Source: CAAGNP01 sp964611185
GTDB lineage: Bacteria; Bacteroidota; Bacteroidia; Bacteroidales; UBA932
Direction: 5' to 3'
DNA: 64,000 nucleotides
NCBI GenBank assembly: GCA_964611185.1
Contig: CAZSXE010000005.1
Coordinates: 16,780-80,779, forward strand
Part shown: piece after piece, positions 46,540 through 54,513 of the stretch
Numbering within the stretch: the stretch's first letter is position 1
How the letters are laid out: every line of letters begins with the position of its first letter
Translations under genes and position numbers: made by a program
Notes under the pieces: generated by a model
Seen by the model: the letters and a program-made list of their open reading frames with translations, nothing else
Databases searched by the model: none
What the model was told of the DNA's origin: nothing

Positions 46540-47382
46540 ATGGAATATATCGAGCTTTCGATAAGCATAACACCCTTTTCAGAGGATAATGCAGATATGA
46601 TTGTCGCTGAAATCGATGAATTGGGCTACGAGAGTTATCTCTACGAGGAACCATTGCTGAAAGCTTACATAAAAAAAGATTTATTCAATGAACAGAGGCT
46701 TAAAACCATTCTGAGTGGTTTTAGGTCTCTTGATTTTTCTACGAGCTATTCGCTCAATCTTATTAAAGAGGAGAATTGGAATGCAGTATGGGAGTCTTCA
46801 TTCGAGCCGGTGGTGATAGATGGAAAATGCACAATAAAAGCAACATATCACAAAGGGCTGCCTCGTACGAAATACAATATAACGATAAATCCCAAAATGG
46901 CTTTCGGCACAGGACATCACCAGACAACATGCCTTATGATTGAATCTCTTCTGAGCGAAGATATAAAAGGTAAACAGGTATTGGATATGGGGTGCGGAAC
47001 GGGCATTCTCTCCATTCTTTCTGCCAAGATGAAAGCGAAAATTTTAGTACATTCCATAGATGTAGATCCCATTGCTGTTAACTCGACTAAAGAAAATGCA
47101 TACAAAAATCGCGTTTCAGACAAAATAGAGGCATTATGTGGAGATGCGTCGCTGATTCAAGCCGGAAAATATGATTTGATACTCGCGAATATTAATCGCA
47201 ATATCATACTTGAAGACCTCTCTACTTATACTCGAGGATTAAAGCAGGAAGGGATGATTATACTAAGCGGATTCTACGAAGATGATTTACCGATGATCCG
47301 TAATGAGGCCTCTGTGCAAGGGTTAAAATTCATAAATTTCATATCTAAAGACAAATGGGTGGCAGCAAAATTTGCTAAATAA
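46540..47382 (+). CDS. prmA: Ribosomal protein L11 methyltransferase
   Basis: SAM-dependent enzyme that trimethylates ribosomal protein uL11. 280 residues: N-terminal substrate-recognition domain (1-100), then INPKMAFGTGHHQTT, SAM-binding LDMGCGTGILSIL, and LILANINRNI (an NPPY-like motif, here NINR). 5 bases after tpiA. Its last codons contain the -33 of the tRNA-Leu promoter. Confidence 0.93.
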   Translation: MEYIELSISITPFSEDNADMIVAEIDELGYESYLYEEPLLKAYIKKDLFNEQRLKTILSGFRSLDFSTSYSLNLIKEENWNAVWESSFEPVVIDGKCTIKATYHKGLPRTKYNITINPKMAFGTGHHQTTCLMIESLLSEDIKGKQVLDMGCGTGILSILSAKMKAKILVHSIDVDPIAVNSTKENAYKNRVSDKIEALCGDASLIQAGKYDLILANINRNIILEDLSTYTRGLKQEGMIILSGFYEDDLPMIRNEASVQGLKFINFISKDKWVAAKFAK

Positions 47383-47401
47383 AAAAAAGTAATTACATTT
47401 G
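47371..47401 (+). promoter_or_regulatory. Promoter of tRNA-Leu
   Basis: -33 TTTG (47371-47374, within prmA), 19 bases, -7 TACATTTG (47394-47401). The tRNA starts 26 bases later. Confidence 0.7.
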
Positions 47402-47426
47402 CAGTCCCAAAACGGGAAAGTTCATT

Positions 47427-47508
47427 GCGGGCGTGTTGAAATTGGTAGACAATCTAGACTTAGGATCTAGTGCTGAAAGGCGTGGGGGTTCGAGTCCCTT
47501 CGCCCGCA
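47427..47508 (+). tRNA. tRNA-Leu (anticodon UAG)
   Basis: Acceptor GCGGGCG (47427-47433) pairs with CGCCCGC (47501-47507), A at 47508 is the discriminator. The anticodon stem CTAGA/TCTAG encloses loop CTTAGGA with anticodon TAG, reading CUN Leu codons. A long variable arm (class II) and GGTTCGAGTCC T-arm are present. The 3' CCA is not fully encoded (CA follows the discriminator). A terminator follows. Confidence 0.96.
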
Positions 47509-47514
47509 CAAAAA

Positions 47515-47550
47515 AAGAGAGGTCAGCGAAATCGCTGGTCTCTCTTTGTT
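47515..47550 (+). terminator. Terminator after tRNA-Leu
   Basis: AAGAGAGGTCAGCG pairs with CGCTGGTCTCTCTT (two G-T pairs) around AAAT, followed by TTTGTTTG. The T-run is imperfect. Confidence 0.7.
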
Positions 47551-47574
47551 TGTGCAGGCGGATAAGTTTTATAT

Positions 47575-47710
47575 CCCCTATTGTCGCTACGCGACATTTC
47601 CCCCGACGGGGGGAAAAGGATGCACGGCCTTACGGCTTCCGTCTTTCTGACGAAAGACACGCCTTGCGGCCGACCGCTGATGCGGTGGAGCTTGCTTTGC
47701 AAGCTCCGAA
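47575..47710. repeat. Structured palindromic repeat, copy 1 (complete)
   Basis: A chain of hairpins: TGTCGC-TAC-GCGACA (47582-47596); a C-run/G-run hairpin (47600-47613); a long stem with CGGCC/GGCCG (47625-47629 with 47668-47672), GGC/GCC (47634-47636 with 47661-47663) and GTCTTTC/GAAAGAC (47641-47647 with 47652-47658); ACCGC-TGAT-GCGGT (47673-47686); and GGAGCTTGC-TTT-GCAAGCTCC (47687-47707). Five consecutive stems leave almost no unpaired sequence. Copies 2 and 3 keep the stems by paired changes. Confidence 0.85.
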
Positions 47711-47762
47711 GATATTTTTCATTTTTGCTGGGGTAACATCTCCTTGGATTATTAAAAAGTCA

Positions 47763-47844
47763 TTTGGGAAACAAAAAAGGGGTGTTTTTGTTACCAGATA
47801 TGAAAATAAGTAAGTTTGGGAAACAAAAATAGGGTGTTTTTGTG
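47763..47844. repeat. Pair of direct repeats between palindromic copies 1 and 2
   Basis: Two near-identical copies (about 47763-47792 and 47815-47844, 52 bases apart) of a sequence starting TTTGGGAAACAAAAA and ending GGGTGTTTTTGT. Each can form a hairpin ACAAAAA/TTTTTGT. Meaning unknown. Confidence 0.7.
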
Positions 47845-47955
47845 CCCCGAATGTCATTGAGTGACATTTTCCCGGGGGGAAAAGGATGCACGGCCTTACG
47901 GCTTCCGTCTTTCTGACGAAAGACACGCCTTGCGGCCGACCGCTGATGCGGTGGA
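47845..47955. repeat. Structured palindromic repeat, copy 2 (lacks last hairpin)
   Basis: Same order as copy 1. The first hairpin reads TGTCAT-TGA-GTGACA (47852-47866), so the stem is kept although two of its positions differ from copy 1. The long central stem is identical to copy 1. The final GCTTGC/GCAAGC hairpin is missing; the sequence runs into copy 3 after 9 bases. Confidence 0.8.
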
Positions 47956-47964
47956 ATTCAATAC

Positions 47965-48102
47965 CCCCTATTGTCGCTTCGCGACATTTCCCCCGACGGG
48001 GGGAAAAGGATGCACATCCTCCATGCTTGCCGTCTTTCTGACGAAAGACACGCATTCCGGATGCACCGCTGATGCGGTGTCGCTTGCTTTGCAAGCTCCG
48101 AA
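47965..48102. repeat. Structured palindromic repeat, copy 3 (covariant stem)
   Basis: First hairpin TGTCGC-TTC-GCGACA (47972-47986). In the central stem, CATCC (48015-48019) pairs with GGATG (48059-48063) and ATGC (48023-48026) with GCAT (48052-48055), replacing CGGCC/GGCCG and GGC/GCC of copies 1 and 2. The innermost GTCTTTC/GAAAGAC and the ACCGC/GCGGT hairpin are unchanged. The terminal hairpin is GCTTGC-TTT-GCAAGC. Confidence 0.85.
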
Positions 48103-48282
48103 AAAGCAAATAAATGCTATAAAAGAAAGAGATAGCATGTGGAGCATCAGTAAAAACTTGTGTCTATACCTAAATGTTTGATTTAATGGTATTTAATCAT
48201 TTTGTCTAATTTTAGAGCTTTACGAGTTTTGGGGCAGTTTGCAGTATTATTAAAAAATTTTGTACTCATATAATCTCTTATG

Positions 48283-48399
48283 TCTGACAGTGCCTGACAG
48301 TCGTTGATTTTAAACATTATTCTAATATACTATTTTTCAAATAGTTACAATTACTTTAATTCTTCTTTTGCGCTGTTATCTCTGACAGTGCCTGACAGT
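48283..48399. repeat. 19-bp direct repeat pair
   Basis: TCTGACAGTGCCTGACAGT occurs at 48283-48301 and again at 48381-48399, 98 bases apart, and itself contains CTGACAGT twice. On the minus strand each copy encodes the peptide CQALS(D/E)I within short open frames. The rest of 48103-48400 shows nothing recognisable. Confidence 0.7.
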
Positions 48400-48401
48400 A
48401 A

Positions 48402-48731
48402 TCAGTATCGAATAAAGTGGCGATAGTCGCTACCAATAGCTCCCTGTGAATAAGTACTACCTTCTCTTTGCCAAGCCATATCTTTGCTGTTAAGTAAAAC
48501 AATGTAATATGTGACATTTGAAGAGTCTGACATTTGCGGATTTAAGGTCAGTTTCTCTCCTTCGAGAAGATAATGATGATCTGAATCTGTTGCATTACCA
48601 CTCAAAACATCGCTTATGTAAAGATGGCATGTATTGTTATTGTTGAATGTGAGTTTGGTAGTTTCCCGAATATCAAAATTAATCTTTCGATGATTGCAGC
48701 ACTGCGAAGGAGTATTTTCATTGAATCGGCC
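48402..48731 (-). pseudogene. C-terminal fragment of an unknown protein
   Basis: A minus-strand frame is open from 48731 to a TGA at 48402 and ends in sequence that looks like real protein (LEGEKLTLNPQM, VTYYIVLLNSKDMAW, YRHFIRY), suggestive of an extracellular beta-rich domain. There is no good start codon or signal peptide; upstream, the reading switches into a repeat. I take it as the remnant of a surface or secreted protein gene. Family not recognised. Confidence 0.4.
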
Positions 48732-48810
48732 TCAAAAAAGGGGGGTAAACGAGGACGAGGTATTCCGAAAATGATGGTCGGCCTCAAAAAAGGTATGTAA
48801 ACGAGGACGA
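48727..48810. repeat. 32-bp direct repeat pair
   Basis: Two copies (48727-48758 and 48779-48810, 52 bases apart) share CGGCCTCAAAAAAGG and GTAAACGAGGACGA, differing only in a few bases between these blocks. Possibly ends of a small mobile element or part of a dispersed repeat. Confidence 0.6.
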
Positions 48811-49082
48811 AACTAAAAGCCGAAAGGCAAAGATTGATCAATAAAAACTCGATGAAAGGTAGCCCGCATCGGGACAGTCTCAGCCTCACCAGAGGAGTTA
48901 TTGCGAAGCAATGACGCAGGATGGGAGAATGTAAAACTGTTCCGATGTTACCCGTAAGGGGGGGCTAATACGCAGTAATGTGCTAATAATTACGGCTTAC
49001 GCCAATAGAGAATACTGCCATAATCAATGAAGAGCCGCTTAACATCATTACTGCGATTTTCAAACATCAACAGAATGATTTT
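48811..49082. other. Non-coding stretch with short inverted repeats
   Basis: 272 bases between the 32-bp repeats and the next gene. It contains GTTATTGC-GAA-GCAATGAC, a small hairpin of the kind seen in dispersed repeats, and a G-run (GTAAGGGGGGG). No tRNA, known RNA or credible gene seen. Confidence 0.4.
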
Positions 49083-49394
49083 TTAAATGCGAGGTTTCTG
49101 AATCATTCTGATAATGAGTGATACAAGATAAATAATGACACCGTAAATAAGAGGAATCAAGACTACTTTCAGTCCTCCGTAAATAACAGTCGTTGAGATA
49201 CCATCCTGAGTGTTAAGAACAGACATAATTTGTCTCAGTCCGAACAGAAATGATAATACTCCGAATCCAAGAGAGAATTTACCAATTTCTTTTACCCACT
49301 GCGGAGCTTTCCAGGCAGCAAAGAAAAGACCTGCTAAAAGAATTGTCAAAATGGCCATAAAGACCGGGTTGCCTTCGATAAAAAAATTAAACAT
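49083..49394 (-). CDS. Small three-TM membrane protein (MotA/TolQ/ExbB-like annotation class)
   Basis: About 104 residues with three hydrophobic segments (about 11-27, 43-57, 72-95). Short proteins of this kind in Bacteroidota are often annotated as MotA/TolQ/ExbB proton channel family, but the length is well below a full ExbB and I cannot confirm the fold. The ATG at 49394 is chosen; longer starts run into the promoter. Divergent from the LytTR gene, so they may form a sensor/regulator pair. Confidence 0.6.
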   Translation of the reverse strand: MFNFFIEGNPVFMAILTILLAGLFFAAWKAPQWVKEIGKFSLGFGVLSFLFGLRQIMSVLNTQDGISTTVIYGGLKVVLIPLIYGVIIYLVSLIIRMIQKPRI

Positions 49395-49427
49395 AATAAT
49401 TGATTTTAAATTGTTAAACATATAGTG

Positions 49428-49459
49428 CAAAGGTAGTGTCGTCACTCTTCCAATTCCAA
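49428..49459 (-). promoter_or_regulatory. Promoter of the small membrane protein
   Basis: Minus strand -33 TTGG (49456-49459), 20 bases, -7 TACCTTTG (49428-49435). Transcription would begin near 49424, removing longer upstream start options. Confidence 0.65.
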
Positions 49460-49531
49460 GCCGAAACCCCATTCACCACTGTTAAATCCCCATATAGGCC
49501 GATTTATGAAAAAAATAAAAGATATTTATGT

Positions 49532-49539
49532 TACTTTTG
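49532..49539 (+). promoter_or_regulatory. Promoter -7 element of the LytTR gene
   Basis: TACTTTTG, exact TAnnTTTG, only 7 bases before the ATG at 49547, so the transcript would have a very short leader. Confidence 0.5.
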
Positions 49540-49546
49540 TCACGAA

Positions 49547-50281
49547 ATGAAATCATTAATATCCATATCATATTGGGCGGTAGCAATCTGTATCGTAGCC
49601 TTAATAATGGTGAGTCTCGGCTACACCTATTCAGAAGCGGTATTTTTCGGCACTCTCTACATACCCGGAGCAATTGCGGTCAAATATTTCTTCAGAAAAG
49701 TATCTTTCAAAAATAAAACATCCGGAATAAAAAACATCATATTTATCACTATCGGAATAATAGTTGTCGAGATATTGCTATTTCTTATTGCACATTTTAT
49801 TCTTTCAGTAATCAGAGAAGATATCGGTTCCATTTATAATTGGCCCGCATTACCCGGGATTATGCTTAATCCTGTATTTATTGCAATAATAATTGCCGCT
49901 CTCTCAATAAGCAACTGGTTTCTTGAACAATGGTTGAACAAAAAATTTGTCTCTGAACAAAAGCAAATTTCATTTCTGTCCGAACGGAAAAAAATAACCA
50001 TTTCCCTTTCAGAAATTCTTTATATCGAATCTAACGATTCAATCACCACAGTGATAGCCTCTAACGGTAATAAATATCGTAATAAAACAATGATTTCGCA
50101 ATGGGAAGATCTTCTTGGAAACGAATTCATCCGAATCCACCGCTCCTACCTTGTCAACAAAGCGTCAATCACCGAAACAGATGCAGACTTGCTTTTTATC
50201 GAAAATATCGAACTACCTATTTCGAGAAAATATAAGAAAACTATTCAGGAATTAGAACCCCGCTATAAGCCAAATCATTAG
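49547..50281 (+). CDS. Membrane-anchored LytTR transcription regulator
   Basis: 244 residues: four hydrophobic segments in the N-terminal half (about 4-22, 24-42, 57-83, 103-120) and a C-terminal LytTR DNA-binding domain (about 145-240, ISLSEILYIESNDSITTVIA ... FIRIHRSYLVNKASI ... LPISRKYKKTI). There is no receiver domain, so it is a one-component membrane regulator. ATG at 49547 chosen after the -7 element. Its likely target is the divergent small membrane gene, a pairing known for LytTR/membrane-inhibitor systems in other bacteria. Confidence 0.82.
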   Translation: MKSLISISYWAVAICIVALIMVSLGYTYSEAVFFGTLYIPGAIAVKYFFRKVSFKNKTSGIKNIIFITIGIIVVEILLFLIAHFILSVIREDIGSIYNWPALPGIMLNPVFIAIIIAALSISNWFLEQWLNKKFVSEQKQISFLSERKKITISLSEILYIESNDSITTVIASNGNKYRNKTMISQWEDLLGNEFIRIHRSYLVNKASITETDADLLFIENIELPISRKYKKTIQELEPRYKPNH

Positions 50282-50873
50282 GATTGTTCCCCTCTACCCC
50301 CTCCGGAATAGCGATTCCAAGACGAGAATAATGCTCTATCCACATTGGGTGAAACCCTCCTGTTTCCGGATCTTTAAAAGTCATCGGATGGAAGGAAAAT
50401 ATCTCTTTTCCGGCTGAAGTATTAAAAGCAACTGCGAGCAGTTCACTGCAATACCATTTTCCGTTATCGGGAAGATATTCGTCATCGTAAGGATGGCCTC
50501 TAAGGGAAAGGGCAAATGAGGCAGCACCGTGGATATAAGATCTGTATTCCCTTTTTAATCGCATACGCACGACATTATCTGCGCCGCCACTTCTCGAGTA
50601 AAACTTATCAATAGAAATAACCTGAACGGAATCCCCTATTGCCTCAATTACCATCATTGAATCAGACAAACAAACAATCATTGCACAATGCGTAAAACTT
50701 CTATGACCGTCAACAGCCGTAACCTCAGTAATAGCATCGTCAAGAGACTCTCCCTCAAGAACCTGAAAAAGAAAATCTCCCTCTCTGAAAGAATGAGACG
50801 AAGAGAAGATACAGCCTGTCCCACATAAAAAAATGGAAAAAAGAAAAAGAAAATTTATGATTTTAAATTTCAT
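50241..50873 (-). CDS. Permuted papain-like cysteine hydrolase lipoprotein (YiiX/YebB-like, NlpC/P60)
   Basis: Probable envelope hydrolase of 210 residues. Lipobox LCGTGC (Cys about 21). The permuted catalytic order is visible: His in FTHCAMIV first, then Cys in WYCSELLAVAF. GDFLFQ near the start matches the family. Substrates may be peptides, amides or lipids. Its 3' end overlaps the convergent LytTR gene by 41 bases. Confidence 0.85.
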   Translation of the reverse strand: MKFKIINFLFLFSIFLCGTGCIFSSSHSFREGDFLFQVLEGESLDDAITEVTAVDGHRSFTHCAMIVCLSDSMMVIEAIGDSVQVISIDKFYSRSGGADNVVRMRLKREYRSYIHGAASFALSLRGHPYDDEYLPDNGKWYCSELLAVAFNTSAGKEIFSFHPMTFKDPETGGFHPMWIEHYSRLGIAIPEGVEGNNPNDLAYSGVLIPE

Positions 50874-50877
50874 AGCG

Positions 50878-50885
50878 CAAAAATA
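50878..50885 (-). promoter_or_regulatory. Possible -7 element of the YebB-like gene
   Basis: Minus strand TATTTTTG, an exact -7 match, only 4 bases before the ATG at 50873. If used, the transcript would be nearly leaderless. Confidence 0.35.
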
Positions 50886-50935
50886 TAGATAAAAATAAAC
50901 TTTAAAGTATTAAATTGCACCTTTAAAAAATAATT

Positions 50936-51229
50936 ATGAATTCTCCGAAAGAAAACTACGAAAAAGCCTACACCCGCTATGATATCCTTCAGGACAGATA
51001 TGTCTATGAGAAAGATGAGTACGATAAGATTATATATGAATTGGATATCCTCGAATCTGAACTATATCCGGACTATGAGACAGAGAAAAAAATAGATGCC
51101 ACCAGATTAAAGGCTAAGAAAGCATACGATGAACTTGAAAAAACTTCAAAGCAACTGTACGAAGCACAAGAAGAGATGGAAAAATGCAAAAGCGAATATG
51201 AAAAGTACAAGCCGTTTTCCAATAATTAA
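50936..51229 (+). CDS. Small coiled-coil protein
   Basis: 97 residues, highly charged (Glu, Lys, Tyr, Asp) with no signal or membrane segment; heptad-like hydrophobic spacing across about residues 15-90 points to a helical hairpin or coiled coil. Family not recognised. No neighbour in the same transcript is apparent. Confidence 0.55.
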   Translation: MNSPKENYEKAYTRYDILQDRYVYEKDEYDKIIYELDILESELYPDYETEKKIDATRLKAKKAYDELEKTSKQLYEAQEEMEKCKSEYEKYKPFSNN

Positions 51230-51640
51230 AAGAGTGTATTTAACTGAAAAAAATTGACTCATAACAAGAACTGTAAGCTTCACCCCTTTTAGGATAGTTT
51301 TGAATTAGACAGATAGGGTATTTGTTTTAAATCGTTGCATTTCGATTTTGAATTCAGCATCACTCAAACTTTTAGATAATCTCATAATGTATTGAAAAAT
51401 AGCGAAGTAAAAAGCGATGTCGCATTTCCTGAGATTTTACACCCCCTTTTATCGCTATTGGGCCAATATTCGCACAAAATTAGAACTATTTTCTCGTGAC
51501 AACATTAAAATAGTTTTAGAAAAGCGGATATCACTGAATAAATTTTGTTGCTAAATAACCATAGAATAATTAAATATGTTATTATATTTGTGAAATTAAC
51601 AATGGAATTATTAACTATTATGTGTAATACCTATTTTGAA
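51230..51640. other. Intergenic region before the hybrid sensor, with a -7 element
   Basis: About 410 AT-rich bases. The only support-worthy site is TATATTTG (51583-51590, exact -7 match), 11 bases ahead of an in-frame ATG at 51602 and 50 ahead of the preferred ATG at 51641. Short minus-strand frames (for example around 51330-51400) look coding-like but are interrupted. Confidence 0.45.
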
Positions 51641-54481
51641 ATGAAGAATACTATTCACAGTTACTTAATAATATGTTTGTTTCTCACTATTATTACTATA
51701 TCTTCTTGCAAGGATACAACCTGTTATAAAACTACAGATTCGGTAGAACGCTCCTTTGTAGATAGTATAGTCAAAGCTAACTTAGAGATTAATTCTTTAG
51801 TATCTCTTAAAGATTCTTTTCGAATTAAAAATGAAATATATGGAGAGATGATTTGCAGTAAAGAATTGGGTAGGCTGTATAGAGAGTCATCTAATTTTCA
51901 AGAAGCGATATCATCACATGAAAAAGCTTTAGAGCTATCATTATTGATTAGAGATACGACTCAGGTTATACAGATGCTAAACCAATTAGGTACAGACTAT
52001 CGTAGAATAGGAATCTGTGACAAAGCAGCTGATTATCATTATGATGCTCTTAATATGTGTGAAAAATATAGTGATACCACATCGTTCCAATCTAAAAAAA
52101 ATAAATTAATCGCACTAAATGGAATTGGTAATCTGCAGCTGACCCTAAATAATTATAAAGCAGCGGAAGAGGCTTTTCGTTCAGCTTTAAAAGGCGAGAT
52201 CGAACTTAAAAGTGAATTGGGTCAAGCGATAAATTATGCAAATATTGGAGCCATATTCGAATGTGAAGGGCTATTAGATTCTGCAAGAACATACTATACG
52301 CTCTCTCTGAGGCATAATCAGTTAGCAAAATCAGATTTGGGAATCTCTCTATGTTACAATCATTTTGGAGCTTTATCAGAAAAAGAAGGTAACTTTTCTG
52401 ATGCACTAAAAGAGTATAAAACCTCATACGAGCTCATGGTAAATCATAAGGATCGTTGGCACTGGTTAGAGTCGTGTTTATCTCTATCGAGGGTAAATCT
52501 TAGAATTAATAATCTCTCTCAGGCAAAAATATATATAGATAAAGCATTTGATGTTATTAAAGATCTAAATTCTTTAGAATATTTAGTGACTATTTATAGT
52601 TTAAAATCAAGTTATTTTAAGAAACTGGGTAATTTCGAGCAAGCTTTTCAGTGCTACGAAAAAAGTGTTATGTATGGAGATAGCATAGGTAAATCTAAAA
52701 CCTTAAACGAGATGCAAAATCTGAGAGTAAATTATGAGAGAGAGAGAAATTCTAAAGAATTATTATTTGTTACTGAGGCATATAAGAGCGAGCAGAGGAC
52801 CAAAATCATTTTTTTAGTATTAAGTATATTAATAGTTCTATCATCTATTATAACAATATTCTTCTTAATATATTCTTTGCGAATTCGTGCTAAGAATCAG
52901 CGTATTATGAAAGACAATGAGCAGATAAAGCAGAATTTCTTTACAAATATCACACACGAATTCCGTACGCCATTAACTATTATTTTGGGTCTTTCAAAAC
53001 AAATAGAAGATGAATTAAATGAAAATGATTGTAACACCTCAATTAAAGAATTAGTTACTATTATTTCTCGACAGGGGAATAACCTTTTAGACCTGATAAA
53101 TCAGTTATTGGATGTATCAAAAGTCAGTTCCAATATTGGAATAGCAAACTGGAGAAGAGGAGATTTGGTCGCTATGTCAAGGATGATAGTAGAAAATATG
53201 CAACTTTATGCAAATGAATTTTTTGTGGATATCAGGATAAAGTCAGAGGCCACTACTATTGATATGGATTTTGTCCCTGATTTTATGATAAAAATATTTA
53301 GAAATATAATATTTAATGCCATAAAATACAGTCCCCGCGGAGAAAGCATAGATATAACTATTAGTGAACAGTTAGAAAATGTAATAATAATTATTTCTGA
53401 TCGTGGAAGAGGTATCAAGAAAGATGATCTTAATAATTTATTTGAGCCTTTTTATCAATGTGGAGAGAGCGATTCTAAGTTAGGTAGTGGGATTGGATTG
53501 TCCTTAGTGAAGCAGATGATAGAAGCAATGAATGGAAAGATAGATGTTATTAGTGAGATAGGGAAAGGGACAAGCTTTACTATTACTATGCCCAAAAGAA
53601 GTGGAAAAGATATTCTTGAAAGATGGAATAATAATATTTCTTTAGTGCCCGTTAGAATTAAATTAAATCCAGATAGTTATGCTCATATTTTGGAAGATAA
53701 CGAAGATTTAGACGGCGAGAAATCATCAATTTTAGTGGCAGAAGACAACCAGGAAATTTCTATTTATATAGAAAAAATATTAGGTAATAAATATAACTTG
53801 ATTTTTGCTCGAAATGGAAAAGAAGCGCTCTCAAAAGCAATAGAATTCATACCCGATATTATTATCACTGATCTGATGATGCCTGAAATGGATGGTACTG
53901 AGTTATGCACTAAAATACGATCAGAGGGGAGTACAAATCATATTCCCATTATAATAATCACAGCTATAAGTGATGATGAAACTAAACTTTCCAATATAGA
54001 GAAAGGAGCCGATGCCTATTTAGTTAAGCCATTTAATCCTGATGAACTAAAAGTGTTGATTAATAATTTATTAGAAAGAAATAAATTGTTACGTGAAAAA
54101 TACTCGAGAGCTTTGGAAACTAATGGTATCGATGATGCGGATTTACCTGATTCAAATAAGGAGTTTCTTCTCAGACTTAATAAGATAATGTACAAGAATA
54201 TGTCGGATGTCCATTTTAATTACATTTCTCTTGCAGAAGCGGTTTTTTTAAGTCCAAGACAACTCGGGCGTAAACTAAAAAGTCTTACAGGATTGAGTAC
54301 AAATGCTTTCATTCAAAGTAGCCGAATTATTTATGCAAAAGAGTTATTGAAAATAACTAAGATTCCAATAGCTGATATTGCCATTAAGTGTGGATTTGAG
54401 TATCAAAGTTATTTTAATCGAATGTTTAAGCAATACACCGGTTTTACTCCTAATCAATATCGTAACGATATTTCAGAATAA
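51641..54481 (+). CDS. TPR-type hybrid two-component system (sensor kinase, receiver and AraC regulator in one)
   Basis: One protein of about 946 residues that senses outside the cytoplasm and binds DNA. Order: signal/lipobox-like segment (TISSC, C23), TPR domain in the periplasm (about 60-370), membrane segment (389-411), HisKA with phospho-acceptor H439 in NITHEFRTPL, HATPase with N559 (NAIKYSPRG) and GRG/GSGIGL boxes, receiver with D744 (TDLMMPEMDG) and the VKPF Lys, and AraC-type HTH (853-943). All catalytic residues are intact, unlike the receptor at 22.5 kb. Most hybrid systems of gut Bacteroidota have propeller sensors; this TPR form differs. It stands directly before a direct repeat, promoter and small operon that it probably controls. 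Confidence 0.93.
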   Translation: MKNTIHSYLIICLFLTIITISSCKDTTCYKTTDSVERSFVDSIVKANLEINSLVSLKDSFRIKNEIYGEMICSKELGRLYRESSNFQEAISSHEKALELSLLIRDTTQVIQMLNQLGTDYRRIGICDKAADYHYDALNMCEKYSDTTSFQSKKNKLIALNGIGNLQLTLNNYKAAEEAFRSALKGEIELKSELGQAINYANIGAIFECEGLLDSARTYYTLSLRHNQLAKSDLGISLCYNHFGALSEKEGNFSDALKEYKTSYELMVNHKDRWHWLESCLSLSRVNLRINNLSQAKIYIDKAFDVIKDLNSLEYLVTIYSLKSSYFKKLGNFEQAFQCYEKSVMYGDSIGKSKTLNEMQNLRVNYERERNSKELLFVTEAYKSEQRTKIIFLVLSILIVLSSIITIFFLIYSLRIRAKNQRIMKDNEQIKQNFFTNITHEFRTPLTIILGLSKQIEDELNENDCNTSIKELVTIISRQGNNLLDLINQLLDVSKVSSNIGIANWRRGDLVAMSRMIVENMQLYANEFFVDIRIKSEATTIDMDFVPDFMIKIFRNIIFNAIKYSPRGESIDITISEQLENVIIIISDRGRGIKKDDLNNLFEPFYQCGESDSKLGSGIGLSLVKQMIEAMNGKIDVISEIGKGTSFTITMPKRSGKDILERWNNNISLVPVRIKLNPDSYAHILEDNEDLDGEKSSILVAEDNQEISIYIEKILGNKYNLIFARNGKEALSKAIEFIPDIIITDLMMPEMDGTELCTKIRSEGSTNHIPIIIITAISDDETKLSNIEKGADAYLVKPFNPDELKVLINNLLERNKLLREKYSRALETNGIDDADLPDSNKEFLLRLNKIMYKNMSDVHFNYISLAEAVFLSPRQLGRKLKSLTGLSTNAFIQSSRIIYAKELLKITKIPIADIAIKCGFEYQSYFNRMFKQYTGFTPNQYRNDISE

Positions 54482-54513
54482 CATAAATTAACATATTTAT
54501 ACTTTGCGTAATG

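Noticed and set aside
47575..48102. CRISPR array
   Set aside because: Only three units of over 100 bases, no regular unique spacers, no cas genes.
47433..48181. Open frames of about 80-160 codons on both strands across the palindromic repeats
   Set aside because: They run through hairpin repeats and the tRNA, repeat the same peptide in each copy and lack protein-like composition; they reflect the repeats.
48614..48889. Minus-strand ORF of 91 codons
   Set aside because: Contains both copies of the 32-bp direct repeat and overlaps a better fragment in another frame; no start context.
48811..49082. Structured RNA gene
   Set aside because: Only short hairpins are visible; nothing matches tmRNA, RNase P RNA, 6S or SRP RNA.
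51240..51480. Insertion sequence remnant or small gene
   Set aside because: Short minus-strand frames look faintly coding but are interrupted by stops, and no terminal repeats or transposase motifs were found.
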